A DNA stretch of 64,000 bases, from assembly GCF_030268685.1 (NCBI RefSeq), contig NZ_BSRQ01000003.1, forward strand, positions 62,001 to 126,000, written 5' to 3'. A model generated the notes under the pieces. The model saw nothing but the letters and a program-made list of their open reading frames with translations, had not been told where the DNA came from and ran no database searches. Made by a program: the position numbers and the translations under genes. The stretch comes from Microtetraspora sp. NBRC 13810. GTDB taxonomy: Bacteria; Actinomycetota; Actinomycetes; Streptosporangiales; Streptosporangiaceae. Of this stretch, positions 16,161 through 24,018 are shown one piece after another (the stretch's first letter is position 1; each line of letters starts with the position of its first letter).

Positions 16161-18488
16161 TCACTCCGCGAGGTCGAGCGCGGCGCGAACGATGCTGTCG
16201 GCGTCGATGCCGTGGTAGCGGTAGACGTCCTCCAGGGAGCCGGACTGGCCGAACCGGGAGACGCCCAGCGAGGTGATCGGCGTCCGGTTGACGCCGGCCA
16301 GGAACGCCAGCGTGTGCGGGTGGCCGTCCAGCACGGTGACCAGCGGGGTGGCGCGCTCGGCGGGGAAGACCTGGTCGAGGATCCAGGACGGGGCGTCCTC
16401 GTGGCCCTGCCGGGCGCGCAGGGCCTGGAACAGCAGTCCCGGGCTGGTCACGCAGACGACGTCGGCGCCGATCCCGGCCTGCCGGAGCCGCCCGGCCGCG
16501 GCCAGCGCCTCGGGGATCACCGCGCCCATCGCCGCGATGGTGACCTTGGCGTCCTCCTCGCGGCGCAACGGGTAGGCTCCGGCGACCACCTGCCGCCTGC
16601 GGCGCTCCCTGGCGGCCGGGTCGGCCGGCACCCGGGCGAGGGTCTGGTCGACCGGCCGGGTGGACAGCCGCAGGTACGCCGAGCCGCCGTCGGGCCGGCC
16701 GAGCCGGGCGAGCGCGGCCAGCAGCGTCCACTCGACGTCGATCGCGAACGCCGGCTCGTAGGCGACGCAGCCCGGCTGCTCGATGCCGATGGACGGGGTG
16801 ATGACCGACTGGTGGGCGCCGCCCTCGGGGGCCAGTGCCGCCCCGGACGGCGTGCCGACCAGGATCGACTGGCCGCCGGCGTACATGCCGAACGACCACG
16901 GCTCCAGCGCCCGGCCCACGAACGGGTCGTACACCACGCCGATCGGCAGCAGCGGCTCGCCCCAGCGGCTCCACGTCGCGCCCAGCTCACCCAGCAGGCC
17001 CACCAGGTTCGTCTCCGCGATGCCGAGCTCGATGTGCTGGCCGGTGGGCCGCTCCCGCCAGTGCAGGATCGTCTCCGCGTCGTCGGCGAACCAGTCCACC
17101 CGCTCGCGGGCCGACCACACGCCGACCTTGTTCACCCAGCCGCCGAGATTGGTGCTGGAGCTGACGTCGGGGCTGACGGTCACCACCCGGCCGGCCGCCT
17201 CGGGGGCCTGCCTGGTGAGGTCGAGCAGGGTGCGGCCGAGCGCGGCCTGCGTGGTGGAGGTCCCGGACGGCGTGCGGGCGAAGTCGGCGGGCAGCCCGGG
17301 CGGCGTCCTGCGCACCGGCTCGGGCCTGCGCAGCCGCTCGGCGGCCCGCGCGCAGGTGAGCCCGGCCGTACTGGCCGCGTCGAACCGGCGCCAGGGCCGC
17401 TCGGCGTCCATCCCGATCCCGGCGGCCAGCTCGTCCATCTGCTCGCCGGTGAGCAGTGTGGAGTGGTTCTGCGGGTGGCCCTCGGTGGGCAGGCCGTACC
17501 CCTTGACGGTGTAGGCGAAGATCACGGTGGGCCGGGTGTCGTCGATCGACGCGTACGCCCGGTCCAGCGCGCTCAGGTCGTGGCCGCCGAGGTTGCGCAC
17601 GGCCCGCATGAGGGTCGCGTCGTCCACGTCCTCGATCAGGCGGGTGATCGCGGCGCCCTGCGAGCCGGGGCCGGGCAGCCGCAGCCGCACCTGCGCCGCG
17701 GTGCACCGCAGCAGGCGCTGGTATTCGGGGTTGGGCATCTCGTCGATCCGGGCGCGGAGCGCGTCGCCGCCCGGCCGGGCGAACAGCTCCTCCAGCAGCC
17801 GGCCGTACTTGAGCGTGATGACCTGCCAGCCCGCCGCGGCGAACATGCCGCGCAGCCGGCCGGCGGCGATCTCGGGCACCACCCGGTCCAGCGACTGCCG
17901 GTTCAGGTCGACGACCCAGACGATCTCCCCCAGTTCGGCCACGCCCGGGTCGAGGATGGCCTCCCACACCGCGCCCTCGTCGAGTTCGGCGTCGCCCAGC
18001 AGCGAGTACTGCCGTCCGGCGGCGCCCGCGCCGGTGTGGCTCTCCACATAGCGGCGGGCCAGCGCGCCCCAGATGGGGGCGGTCGCGCCGATGCCGACGG
18101 AGCCGGTGGAGTAGTCGACCCGGCCGGGGTCCTTGGTGCGGCTCGGGTAGCTCTGCAGGCCGCCGAACTCGCGCAGCCTGGTGAGGTAGCTCTCGTCCAG
18201 GTCGCCGAGCAGGTAGTTGATCGCGTGCAGCACCGGGGAGGCGTGCGGCTTGACCGACACCCTGTCCTCGGCGCGCAGATGGCGGAACCACAGCGCCGTC
18301 ATGAGCGAGACCATCGAGGCCGAGGACGCCTGGTGCCCGCCGACCTTCAGGCCGGACGGGTTGGGCCTGACCCGGTTCGCGTGGTGCACCATGGCCGCGG
18401 ACAGCCACAGGACGCGTTCCTCGATCTCCGCCAGGACGTCGATGTCCACGGCGCCGTCGCCGCGCGTCTCGACCGGCGCTGTACTCAT
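16161..18488 (-). CDS. AceE-like homodimeric 2-oxoacid dehydrogenase E1 (transketolase-fold, ThDP-dependent)
   Basis: The 775-residue protein matches the AceE/MdeB family along its length: N-terminal VGGHQASSASM with VKPHASPVLHAINY, the ThDP/Mg motif GDAELDEG...NRQSLD (GDGE...NLQRLD in AceE), the pyrimidine domain around IELGIAETNLVGLLG, and a transketolase C-terminal domain. AceE is about 890 residues, so this is a shorter branch. The enzyme would decarboxylate a 2-oxoacid; no E2 or E3 gene is nearby. In Pseudomonas putida, mdeB (2-oxobutyrate E1) is controlled by the Lrp-family regulator MdeR; here too an Lrp gene diverges from it, so an amino-acid-derived oxoacid is a reasonable guess. Pyruvate remains possible. 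Confidence 0.85.
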   Translation of the reverse strand: MSTAPVETRGDGAVDIDVLAEIEERVLWLSAAMVHHANRVRPNPSGLKVGGHQASSASMVSLMTALWFRHLRAEDRVSVKPHASPVLHAINYLLGDLDESYLTRLREFGGLQSYPSRTKDPGRVDYSTGSVGIGATAPIWGALARRYVESHTGAGAAGRQYSLLGDAELDEGAVWEAILDPGVAELGEIVWVVDLNRQSLDRVVPEIAAGRLRGMFAAAGWQVITLKYGRLLEELFARPGGDALRARIDEMPNPEYQRLLRCTAAQVRLRLPGPGSQGAAITRLIEDVDDATLMRAVRNLGGHDLSALDRAYASIDDTRPTVIFAYTVKGYGLPTEGHPQNHSTLLTGEQMDELAAGIGMDAERPWRRFDAASTAGLTCARAAERLRRPEPVRRTPPGLPADFARTPSGTSTTQAALGRTLLDLTRQAPEAAGRVVTVSPDVSSSTNLGGWVNKVGVWSARERVDWFADDAETILHWRERPTGQHIELGIAETNLVGLLGELGATWSRWGEPLLPIGVVYDPFVGRALEPWSFGMYAGGQSILVGTPSGAALAPEGGAHQSVITPSIGIEQPGCVAYEPAFAIDVEWTLLAALARLGRPDGGSAYLRLSTRPVDQTLARVPADPAARERRRRQVVAGAYPLRREEDAKVTIAAMGAVIPEALAAAGRLRQAGIGADVVCVTSPGLLFQALRARQGHEDAPSWILDQVFPAERATPLVTVLDGHPHTLAFLAGVNRTPITSLGVSRFGQSGSLEDVYRYHGIDADSIVRAALDLAE

Positions 18489-18576
18489 GTGTCGGTTACC
18501 CCCTGGGGACGAGTCGCCAGGTCAGACGACCCGTGCGTGCAAGAAACGGCACGAGCACATCACGAATGACACAGAG

Positions 18577-18605
18577 TGCACAATAGGCCGCAAAATAGTT
18601 GTGCA
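18577..18605. promoter_or_regulatory. Inverted repeat in the aceE-like/Lrp divergent region
   Basis: TGCACAA at 18577-18583 and TTGTGCA at 18599-18605 form 7-bp arms around a 15-base spacer in the 162-base region between the two divergent starts. This size fits an Lrp/AsnC dimer site. Confidence 0.45.
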
Positions 18606-18650
18606 GAACGCACGACCTGGGAGGTCCGCCCAGCGGAGAGAGGATGCATA

Positions 18651-19133
18651 GTGCCAAGCGACGACCGGATCGACCCCACCGACGCCCGGCTCCTGCTCGC
18701 GCTGAGCGAGAGCCCGCGGGCCACCAGCATCGCGCTCGCCGAGCGGACCGGCCTGTCCCGCAACACGGTGCAGGCCCGGCTGGCCAAACTGGAACGGGAC
18801 CGGGGCCTCGCCTCCTTCGAACGCCGCGTCGACGCCACGGCGCTCGGCTACCCGCTGACCGCCTTCGTCACCGTCAACGTCACGCAACGCAGGCTGGACC
18901 AGGTGGCCGCCGACCTGGCCGCCGTCCCCGAGGTGCTCCAGGTGCACGGGGTGAGCGGGCCGGTGGACCTGCTCGTGCACGTCGTCGCGGCCGACGCCGG
19001 CGACCTCTACCGGATCGCCGGGCGGATCCTGGCCATCCCCGGCGTCGAACGCACCAGCACGTCGCTCGTCATGCGCGAGCTCGTCGACTACCGGATCACG
19101 CCGCTGCTCCGCCGTCTCGTCGAGGAGGGGTGA
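18651..19133 (+). CDS. Lrp/AsnC-family transcriptional regulator
   Basis: At 160 residues this is a standard-length family member: an N-terminal helix-turn-helix (TSIALAERTGLSRNTVQARL) and the ligand-binding RAM domain, with VPEVLQVHGVSGPVDLLVHV matching its typical strand-turn region. Lrp/AsnC proteins form octamers that sense amino acids. The GTG at 18651 has AGAGAGG seven bases upstream; an ATG at 18576 in the same frame would add 25 residues unlike the family. Divergence from the AceE-like gene suggests it controls that enzyme in response to an amino acid or its oxoacid. Its stop is four bases from the end of the converging NAD kinase gene. Confidence 0.9.
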   Translation: MPSDDRIDPTDARLLLALSESPRATSIALAERTGLSRNTVQARLAKLERDRGLASFERRVDATALGYPLTAFVTVNVTQRRLDQVAADLAAVPEVLQVHGVSGPVDLLVHVVAADAGDLYRIAGRILAIPGVERTSTSLVMRELVDYRITPLLRRLVEEG

Positions 19134-19137
19134 GCGG

Positions 19138-20001
19138 TCAGTCCACCTCGGCGCTGCCGTTGACGCGGAGCTTGCGGCGGGCCCGCTCGTAGAAGGTGGT
19201 GGCGCCGAGCCGGACCACCTGGGCCGCGCTGCGCTGGGCGGTGACGCTGAGGGTGTCGCCCGGCGACAGGTGCGCGGCCACCGCGCCGTCGACCTCGACG
19301 GCGAGCCGGCCGCTGGTCGGCAGCAGATCGAGGGTGACCTGTTCGTCGGCGGCCAGCACGAGCGCCCGGTTGAACGACGAGTGCGCCGCCGCCGGGACGA
19401 CGAGGAAGCCTTCGACGTTGGGCGAGACGAGGGGGCCGCCGGCGGAGAAGTTGTAGGCGGTGGACCCGGTGGGGGTGGCGACGATGACCGCGTCCGCCGC
19501 GTAACGGACGAAGGGGTGCCCGGCCACCGAGATCCCCACCGCGGCGAGCCCGTCGCCGGGCGTGCGCACCAGCGCGATGTCGTTGAACGCGGTGACCTCG
19601 GGACCGCCGCCGAGCACCGCCCGCACCGCCATCCGCGGCTCCACGGTGTAACGCTGCCCGTCGATGGCGGACAGCGCCGGCGGCAGCTCCTCCACGTCGA
19701 TCTCCGCGAGGAACCCCAGCCGCCCGACGTTGACACCGAGCACCGGCGTCGGATGCCCGGCGATGAGCCGCATGGTGCGCAGCATGGTGCCGTCGCCGCC
19801 CAGGCTCACCAGCAGGTCGGCGCGATGGACCAGCGCGGCGGAGTCCACCGCGACCGCGCTGCAGTCGATGCGGTCGACCTCTTCGTGCAATCCGAGCACG
19901 GTGACGGACCGGGTGCGCGCCCATTCGACGATCGTGTCGATGGCCACCTTAGAGTCACGCTTCGGGTGCAGCACCAGCCCCACGGTGTGGACCATCCCCA
20001 T
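19138..20001 (-). CDS. NAD kinase
   Basis: The 287-residue enzyme phosphorylates NAD to NADP. It has the invariant GGDGT at 68-72, FNDIALVRTP in place of the common NE motif, TPTGSTAYNFSAGGP for NAD binding, and a conserved C-terminal beta domain. It is not next to recN, where actinobacteria normally keep their main NAD kinase gene, so it may be a second paralog; this is inference from context. The ATG at 20001 is preferred; 19995 is two codons on. A perfect 13-bp hairpin lies just upstream. Confidence 0.92.
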   Translation of the reverse strand: MGMVHTVGLVLHPKRDSKVAIDTIVEWARTRSVTVLGLHEEVDRIDCSAVAVDSAALVHRADLLVSLGGDGTMLRTMRLIAGHPTPVLGVNVGRLGFLAEIDVEELPPALSAIDGQRYTVEPRMAVRAVLGGGPEVTAFNDIALVRTPGDGLAAVGISVAGHPFVRYAADAVIVATPTGSTAYNFSAGGPLVSPNVEGFLVVPAAAHSSFNRALVLAADEQVTLDLLPTSGRLAVEVDGAVAAHLSPGDTLSVTAQRSAAQVVRLGATTFYERARRKLRVNGSAEVD

Positions 20002-20011
20002 GCCCGCCACT

Positions 20012-20047
20012 GTACGGCAGGCCACGTGGTGACATGGCCTGCCGTAC
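20012..20047 (-). terminator. Perfect 13-bp inverted repeat between two minus-strand genes
   Basis: GTACGGCAGGCCA at 20012-20024 and TGGCCTGCCGTAC at 20035-20047 surround a 10-base loop. It starts 15 bases after the stop of the gene at 20062 and ends 11 bases before the NAD kinase start, so it most likely terminates the former. It would also lie in the NAD kinase leader if read through. Confidence 0.7.
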
Positions 20048-20061
20048 CGGGGCACGGCGAT

Positions 20062-21327
20062 CTAGTGGCCGGCGGAGGAGCCGTTGACCGTGAGGACGGG
20101 ATCGGGGGTGACGATGGCGGGGAAGGTGCCGGTGTCGATGATGCCGTGCTCGTTGTAGGCGGCCTCGATGAGGGCGTACGCGCGGGGCTCCAGCTTCCAC
20201 AGGGCCCGGTACTCGCGGGCGGTGGCCAGCGGGATGCCGGTCTCGTGCGCGATGTCGGCCGCCCGCGGCACGAACCGCCGGTCGATCTGCTTGTCCCAGT
20301 AGGCGCGGGCCGCGCGCATCTTGGCGGCGCGCTGCGCCGCGTCCACCGCCTGCGGTGCCGCCTCCACCACCTCGACCTGCTCGTCACCGTCGTCGTCGAT
20401 CGACGCGCCGGCCGCCGAGATCACCAGCCGGTCGCCCGGGACGATCACCTGCGGCTTGCCCTGCTCGGGCGCCCACGGCACCGGCGGGGTGAGGTCCATC
20501 AGGGCGGAGGTGTTGTACAGGGCGCCGATCTGGGACAGCAGCGCCTGCTGGCGGGCCGCGTCCACGGCGAGGCCGGTGTGCTCGACGGCCTGGTCCATCG
20601 CCTGGTCCAGGCGGGCCAGCGCGGTGCGCATCTTGCGGTCGGAGGCGCCCGACTCGCGGAGCGCGCGGGCCCGCTTGGCGGCCAGCGCGACCCTGGTCAG
20701 CCTGCGGTGCGCGTCCACCTCGCTGGCCGTGCGGTCGCTGGCCTCGGCCAGGCCGAGGCGGACCATCATCCGCTCCGGCGTGAGGCGCCAGTGGATGCGG
20801 CCGCGGCCGGTGATGCGGTGCCGCTCGATCGCCATCCCGCGCTCCCACAGCCACGCGGCCACCAGCGGCGCCGCGAGCCGGAAGACGGCCTCGGCCACGC
20901 TGCGGGCGTCCATGCTGGACAGCACGGCGGTCAGGCAGGTGAGCGCCCACACCGCGATGCCGTCGATGCCCGCCGAGTAGTTCTCCCGCATGTTGCGCCG
21001 CGCCCGGACGGCGCTGGTGATGACGGCGACCTCGATGAACGCGAAGAGCAGCAGCCGCAGCGGCCCGTCGAAGCCGAGGACGTCGCTGGAGAAGCGCCAC
21101 ATGCCCTGGGCGGACACGCCCGTGGCGATGCAGGCGGCGACGATGGTGAGGAGGTCCTCCACGGGACGGGGGGCCACGTGGACCTGCCAGAGCCGCACCG
21201 CCGTGCGGCCGGCGGCCCGGAGCACGAAATACGCCGCGACCATCAGGGCCAGGGCGAACACACTGATGATGGCCGTCGCGAACGGATTCTCCGCCGCGAA
21301 GGCCGTGATTTGCTCGATGGGGGGCAT
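20062..21327 (-). CDS. Conserved actinobacterial membrane protein with C-terminal HTH-like region, unknown function
   Basis: I do not recognise a characterised homolog. The 421-residue protein begins with about five hydrophobic segments (roughly 14-38, 58-75, 90-108, 124-142 and 148-163). A highly charged Arg-rich helical stretch follows (RIHWRLTPERMMVRLGL, DAHRRLTRVALAAKRARALR), then a low-complexity acidic linker and a C-terminal region that looks like a helix-turn-helix (AADIAHETGIPLATAREYRA). The order of membrane bundle then DNA-binding-like domain recalls Spd/DUF2637-type proteins of actinomycete conjugative elements, but there is no integrase, replication or transfer gene here. It is followed by a strong terminator and so is likely monocistronic. 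Confidence 0.65.
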   Translation of the reverse strand: MPPIEQITAFAAENPFATAIISVFALALMVAAYFVLRAAGRTAVRLWQVHVAPRPVEDLLTIVAACIATGVSAQGMWRFSSDVLGFDGPLRLLLFAFIEVAVITSAVRARRNMRENYSAGIDGIAVWALTCLTAVLSSMDARSVAEAVFRLAAPLVAAWLWERGMAIERHRITGRGRIHWRLTPERMMVRLGLAEASDRTASEVDAHRRLTRVALAAKRARALRESGASDRKMRTALARLDQAMDQAVEHTGLAVDAARQQALLSQIGALYNTSALMDLTPPVPWAPEQGKPQVIVPGDRLVISAAGASIDDDGDEQVEVVEAAPQAVDAAQRAAKMRAARAYWDKQIDRRFVPRAADIAHETGIPLATAREYRALWKLEPRAYALIEAAYNEHGIIDTGTFPAIVTPDPVLTVNGSSAGH

Positions 21328-21332
21328 TGGTC

Positions 21333-21361
21333 ACTGTCCGTCAGTCTCGATGTCCGACAGT
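21333..21361. promoter_or_regulatory. Small inverted repeat upstream of the membrane/HTH gene
   Basis: ACTGTC at 21333-21338 and GACAGT at 21356-21361 flank a 17-base spacer immediately upstream of the start at 21327, in AT-rich sequence. It is a possible autoregulatory site if the C-terminal HTH binds DNA. Confidence 0.3.
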
Positions 21362-21479
21362 AGATTTATGAGATCATTCCAGATTGCTGGCGTCTTGTTC
21401 GCGAAACGCGTGTTCAAACAGTGACAGTCGGGAAATGACACGACGCCGTGTCCGATCGCGGGCGGGTGCGCCGCCCGGG

Positions 21480-22397
21480 TCAGGTGGCCGCGAGGATCGT
21501 GCCGGTGCGGTGGTGGCGGACCAGCCCGGCCAGGTCGTGGTCGAACTCGGTGACGATCTGCCGGACCCTCGACTCCGCCAGCGGGCCCAGGGTGTCGTAG
21601 ACCTCCACGAACAGGTCGCGCGCCGCCGTACGGGGCCAGTCCTGCGGCAGCAGCTCGGCAGGCAGGCCGGGGTCGAGGTTGGGGAAGCCGCGCCAGGTGT
21701 CCATGATCCCGGAGCGGGCGACCAGCGCCTCGGACGCGCCGACCGCTCCCCCGCGCACCCGGTCGAGCAGCGGGCCGTAGTGCCGGAGGAAGTCGTCATA
21801 GGCCCGGCGGAGCAGCGCGAAGTCCCACGCCTCGTGCGGCGCGCGCAGACCGGGCGCCGCGCCGCCGCGGAAGACCGTCGCGTGGCGGACGCCCAGGTCG
21901 CGCAGCGCCTCGGCCACCGTCTCCCCGCCGGCGGTCGGCGAGACCCACAGCCCGTCGTAGAGTGGCGCGAAGCCCAGCCAGCGCAGCCGGGTGCGCAGGG
22001 CGTGGCGCAGGTCCCGCTGCTCCTCGGGGACGGAGAACCCGGCCACGGTCCACTTCCCGTCCCAGCCGCCCGTGCCGAGCCCGAACGACATGATCCGCTG
22101 CCTGCCCTCGGCCAGCACCGCCGAGGCCCGGTCGGTCAGCCGGTAGTAGGTGCGCCGCCCGGCCTTGGACGACTCCAGCAGGTCCCGCCTGGCCAGCCTG
22201 CTCAACGCGGCCCGCGCGGCCACCGGCGACACCCCGAACTCCCCGGCCAGCCGGACCAGCGCCGCCGAGGGCAGCGGCTCCCGCCTGCGGAACCAGTAGT
22301 CCCCGAGCAGGGTCGTGATGAGGTGCTGGGGAGGCATGCCCACCTGGAAGCGCGGCAGATCGACGTCGGCGCCGGGGGCTGGTCCGCTGTCCGTCAC
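21480..22397 (-). CDS. PaaX-family transcriptional regulator
   Basis: The 305-residue protein starts with a winged helix (PSAALVRLAGEFGVSPVAARAALSRL in parts) followed by the PaaX central ferredoxin-like and C-terminal domains (WTVAGFSVPEEQRDLRHALR, later LPQDWPRTAARDLF). PaaX represses phenylacetate catabolism through phenylacetyl-CoA; actinobacterial paralogs control assorted aromatic or fatty-acid genes, and no paa gene is present here. The GTG at 22397 lies seven bases after a TATACT -10 hexamer and has no Shine-Dalgarno, which suggests a leaderless message. A GTG at 22430 would add 11 residues and sit upstream of that promoter. Confidence 0.85.
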   Translation of the reverse strand: MTDSGPAPGADVDLPRFQVGMPPQHLITTLLGDYWFRRREPLPSAALVRLAGEFGVSPVAARAALSRLARRDLLESSKAGRRTYYRLTDRASAVLAEGRQRIMSFGLGTGGWDGKWTVAGFSVPEEQRDLRHALRTRLRWLGFAPLYDGLWVSPTAGGETVAEALRDLGVRHATVFRGGAAPGLRAPHEAWDFALLRRAYDDFLRHYGPLLDRVRGGAVGASEALVARSGIMDTWRGFPNLDPGLPAELLPQDWPRTAARDLFVEVYDTLGPLAESRVRQIVTEFDHDLAGLVRHHRTGTILAAT

Positions 22398-22404
22398 GCC
22401 AAGC

Positions 22405-22410
22405 AGTATA
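22405..22410 (-). promoter_or_regulatory. -10 hexamer for a leaderless PaaX message
   Basis: TATACT on the minus strand is followed by seven bases and then the GTG at 22397, the spacing expected when transcription starts at the start codon itself. No clear -35 is present. Confidence 0.5.
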
Positions 22411-22460
22411 TGGATGACGTTTGCCCCCACGCCCGTAACGGCGAAGTCTCCCGATCGGGC

Positions 22461-22718
22461 TCAGCCGGCCCGTTCGAGGTCGTCCCGCTCCTCGTCCAGC
22501 GGCGGGCGCGGGGCGGGGTGCTCGACGAGGGCGAGCAGCCTGCTGGCCATGAACCGCGCGGTGCGGACCGGCGTGCCGCTGCGGGTGACCTCGGCCACCT
22601 CGACCACGCCCCGGCCGATGGTGATCTCGACGCGGCGGCCCGCCCGGGTGGCGACGATCTCGTAACTTCGCGAGGTGTCGTGCGCGTCGACGACGATCTC
22701 GACCCTATCGCCCTTCAC
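22461..22718 (-). CDS. Small protein, unknown function
   Basis: The 85-residue product has strand-rich segments (RVEIVVDAHDTSRSYEIVAT, RRVEITIGRGVVEVAEV) and a basic C-terminal helix with an acidic tail, and no signal or membrane helix. I know no family for it. The GTG start at 22718 has a purine-rich GGGGGC upstream at loose spacing. It is flanked by PaaX and the SpoIIE phosphatase with its own gaps. Codon bias is like its neighbours, so I take it as real. Confidence 0.6.
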   Translation of the reverse strand: MKGDRVEIVVDAHDTSRSYEIVATRAGRRVEITIGRGVVEVAEVTRSGTPVRTARFMASRLLALVEHPAPRPPLDEERDDLERAG

Positions 22719-22813
22719 GTCGAAGCCCCCGCCACTGCTCCGGCATATGCGCCTCCCTCACCTGATATATCCGTTACCCGAACAAACCTCCGCATTAAAC
22801 CTGGGAAGCGGGG

Positions 22814-23920
22814 TCAGCGGGCCCGGGGGAGCCTTTGCACGGCGAGCATGGCGGCGTCGTCGCCGAGGAGGCCGCCGGTGTGGGCGAGAAGGTCGTCCCT
22901 GACGTGGTTCAGCAGCGCCTCTGGCCCGTCCCTGCACCACTCGGCGAGCCGCTGGGCCAGCGGGTAGAACGTCCCGTTCCGGTCGCGGGCCTCGATGACG
23001 CCGTCGGTATATAGCAGCAGGATGTCGCCGGCCTCGAACGCGTACGTCTCCACGGCGTACTCCGGCCTGGTCAGCTCGCTCAGGCCGAGCGGCGGGGCGG
23101 ACCGCCCTCCGGCGAGTTCCTTGACGCCGTTGCGGTGGATGACGATCGGCGGCGGATGCCCGCAGTTGATCAGGCTGAGGATCGGGGCGTCGTCGGGGAT
23201 GTCGAGCACGGTGGCGGTGACGAAACCCTCCTCCACCTCCAGGTCGGCGTCGGGGAACTCCTCCATCTCCGAGCGGAGGCTCTCCTCCAGGTCGGCCACC
23301 AGGGCGGGCAGCATGGCCTGCCGCCGGGCGGTCTCACGGAAGGCGCCGAGCAGCAGCGCGGCGTCGGAGATGGCGCTCAGGCCCTTCCCCCGGGCGTCGC
23401 CGATGATGAGGCGGGTCACCGAGCCCGCCCGGGTGGCGCCGTACAGGTCGCCGCCGATCTGGGCCTCGGCCTCGGCGGCCAGGTAGAGGGAGGTCAGGCG
23501 GAGCGGGCCGCTGCGGCGTGGGATCGGGCGCATCAGCACCCGCTGGGCGGCCTCGGAGACCGACCGGATCTGCACCAGCTGGCGGCGCTCCTGGTCGCGC
23601 ACCATGCAGAAGATCACGACCAGCGCGGAGACCACCACCACCGAGACGATCTCCACCTGGATGGTCTGCTTGCCCAGGGCGCGGTCGTGCGCGCCGATGA
23701 GCACCTGACCGGCCACGGCGGTGATGCCGAGCAGGCCGGTGAGCCGGGGGCCGGCGAACGACGCCGTGATCGCCGGGGCCACGACCAGCAGCGGCCCCAG
23801 GTGGATCTCGTTGGGGACCGCGATGTCGGCCACCATGATCAACACGATCAGGGTGAGCGGGATCGCGAGCAGAGCGTGCTGTGAACGCCACAGCCGCTCC
23901 GAGACCGTAGTCCGTGGCAT
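22814..23920 (-). CDS. Membrane-anchored PP2C/SpoIIE-type serine phosphatase
   Basis: The 368-residue protein has four membrane helices in the first 110 residues with almost no extracellular loop, then a linker helix and a SpoIIE/RsbU phosphatase domain (about 150-365). Metal-binding motifs are visible: AQIGGDLYGA, LIIGDARGKG, LINCGHPPP, LLLYTDGVIEARD and DDAAMLAV. Such enzymes dephosphorylate anti-anti-sigma factors of the STAS type and so free a sigma factor in stress or development. No kinase, STAS or sigma gene is adjacent, so the partner is encoded elsewhere. GGGAGG precedes the ATG at 23920 by eight bases. Confidence 0.9.
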   Translation of the reverse strand: MPRTTVSERLWRSQHALLAIPLTLIVLIMVADIAVPNEIHLGPLLVVAPAITASFAGPRLTGLLGITAVAGQVLIGAHDRALGKQTIQVEIVSVVVVSALVVIFCMVRDQERRQLVQIRSVSEAAQRVLMRPIPRRSGPLRLTSLYLAAEAEAQIGGDLYGATRAGSVTRLIIGDARGKGLSAISDAALLLGAFRETARRQAMLPALVADLEESLRSEMEEFPDADLEVEEGFVTATVLDIPDDAPILSLINCGHPPPIVIHRNGVKELAGGRSAPPLGLSELTRPEYAVETYAFEAGDILLLYTDGVIEARDRNGTFYPLAQRLAEWCRDGPEALLNHVRDDLLAHTGGLLGDDAAMLAVQRLPRAR

Positions 23921-24018
23921 AGTCTCGCCTCCCTCGGCGGGCCGTCCGGCCACCACCTCCTCTCAGACGGTATATCGCATGTCACGCGTAGTCGGTGATC
24001 CACCATGCCCTTCGGGGG

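Noticed and set aside
15978-18569. 863-codon plus-strand open frame opposite the PKS and AceE-like genes
   Set aside because: It spans two real genes on the other strand, has no family motif and no ribosome-binding site; high GC makes such frames common.
20062-21479. Remnant of an integrative conjugative element
   Set aside because: No integrase, excisionase, replication or transfer gene, no tRNA and no attachment repeat could be found around the Spd-like gene.
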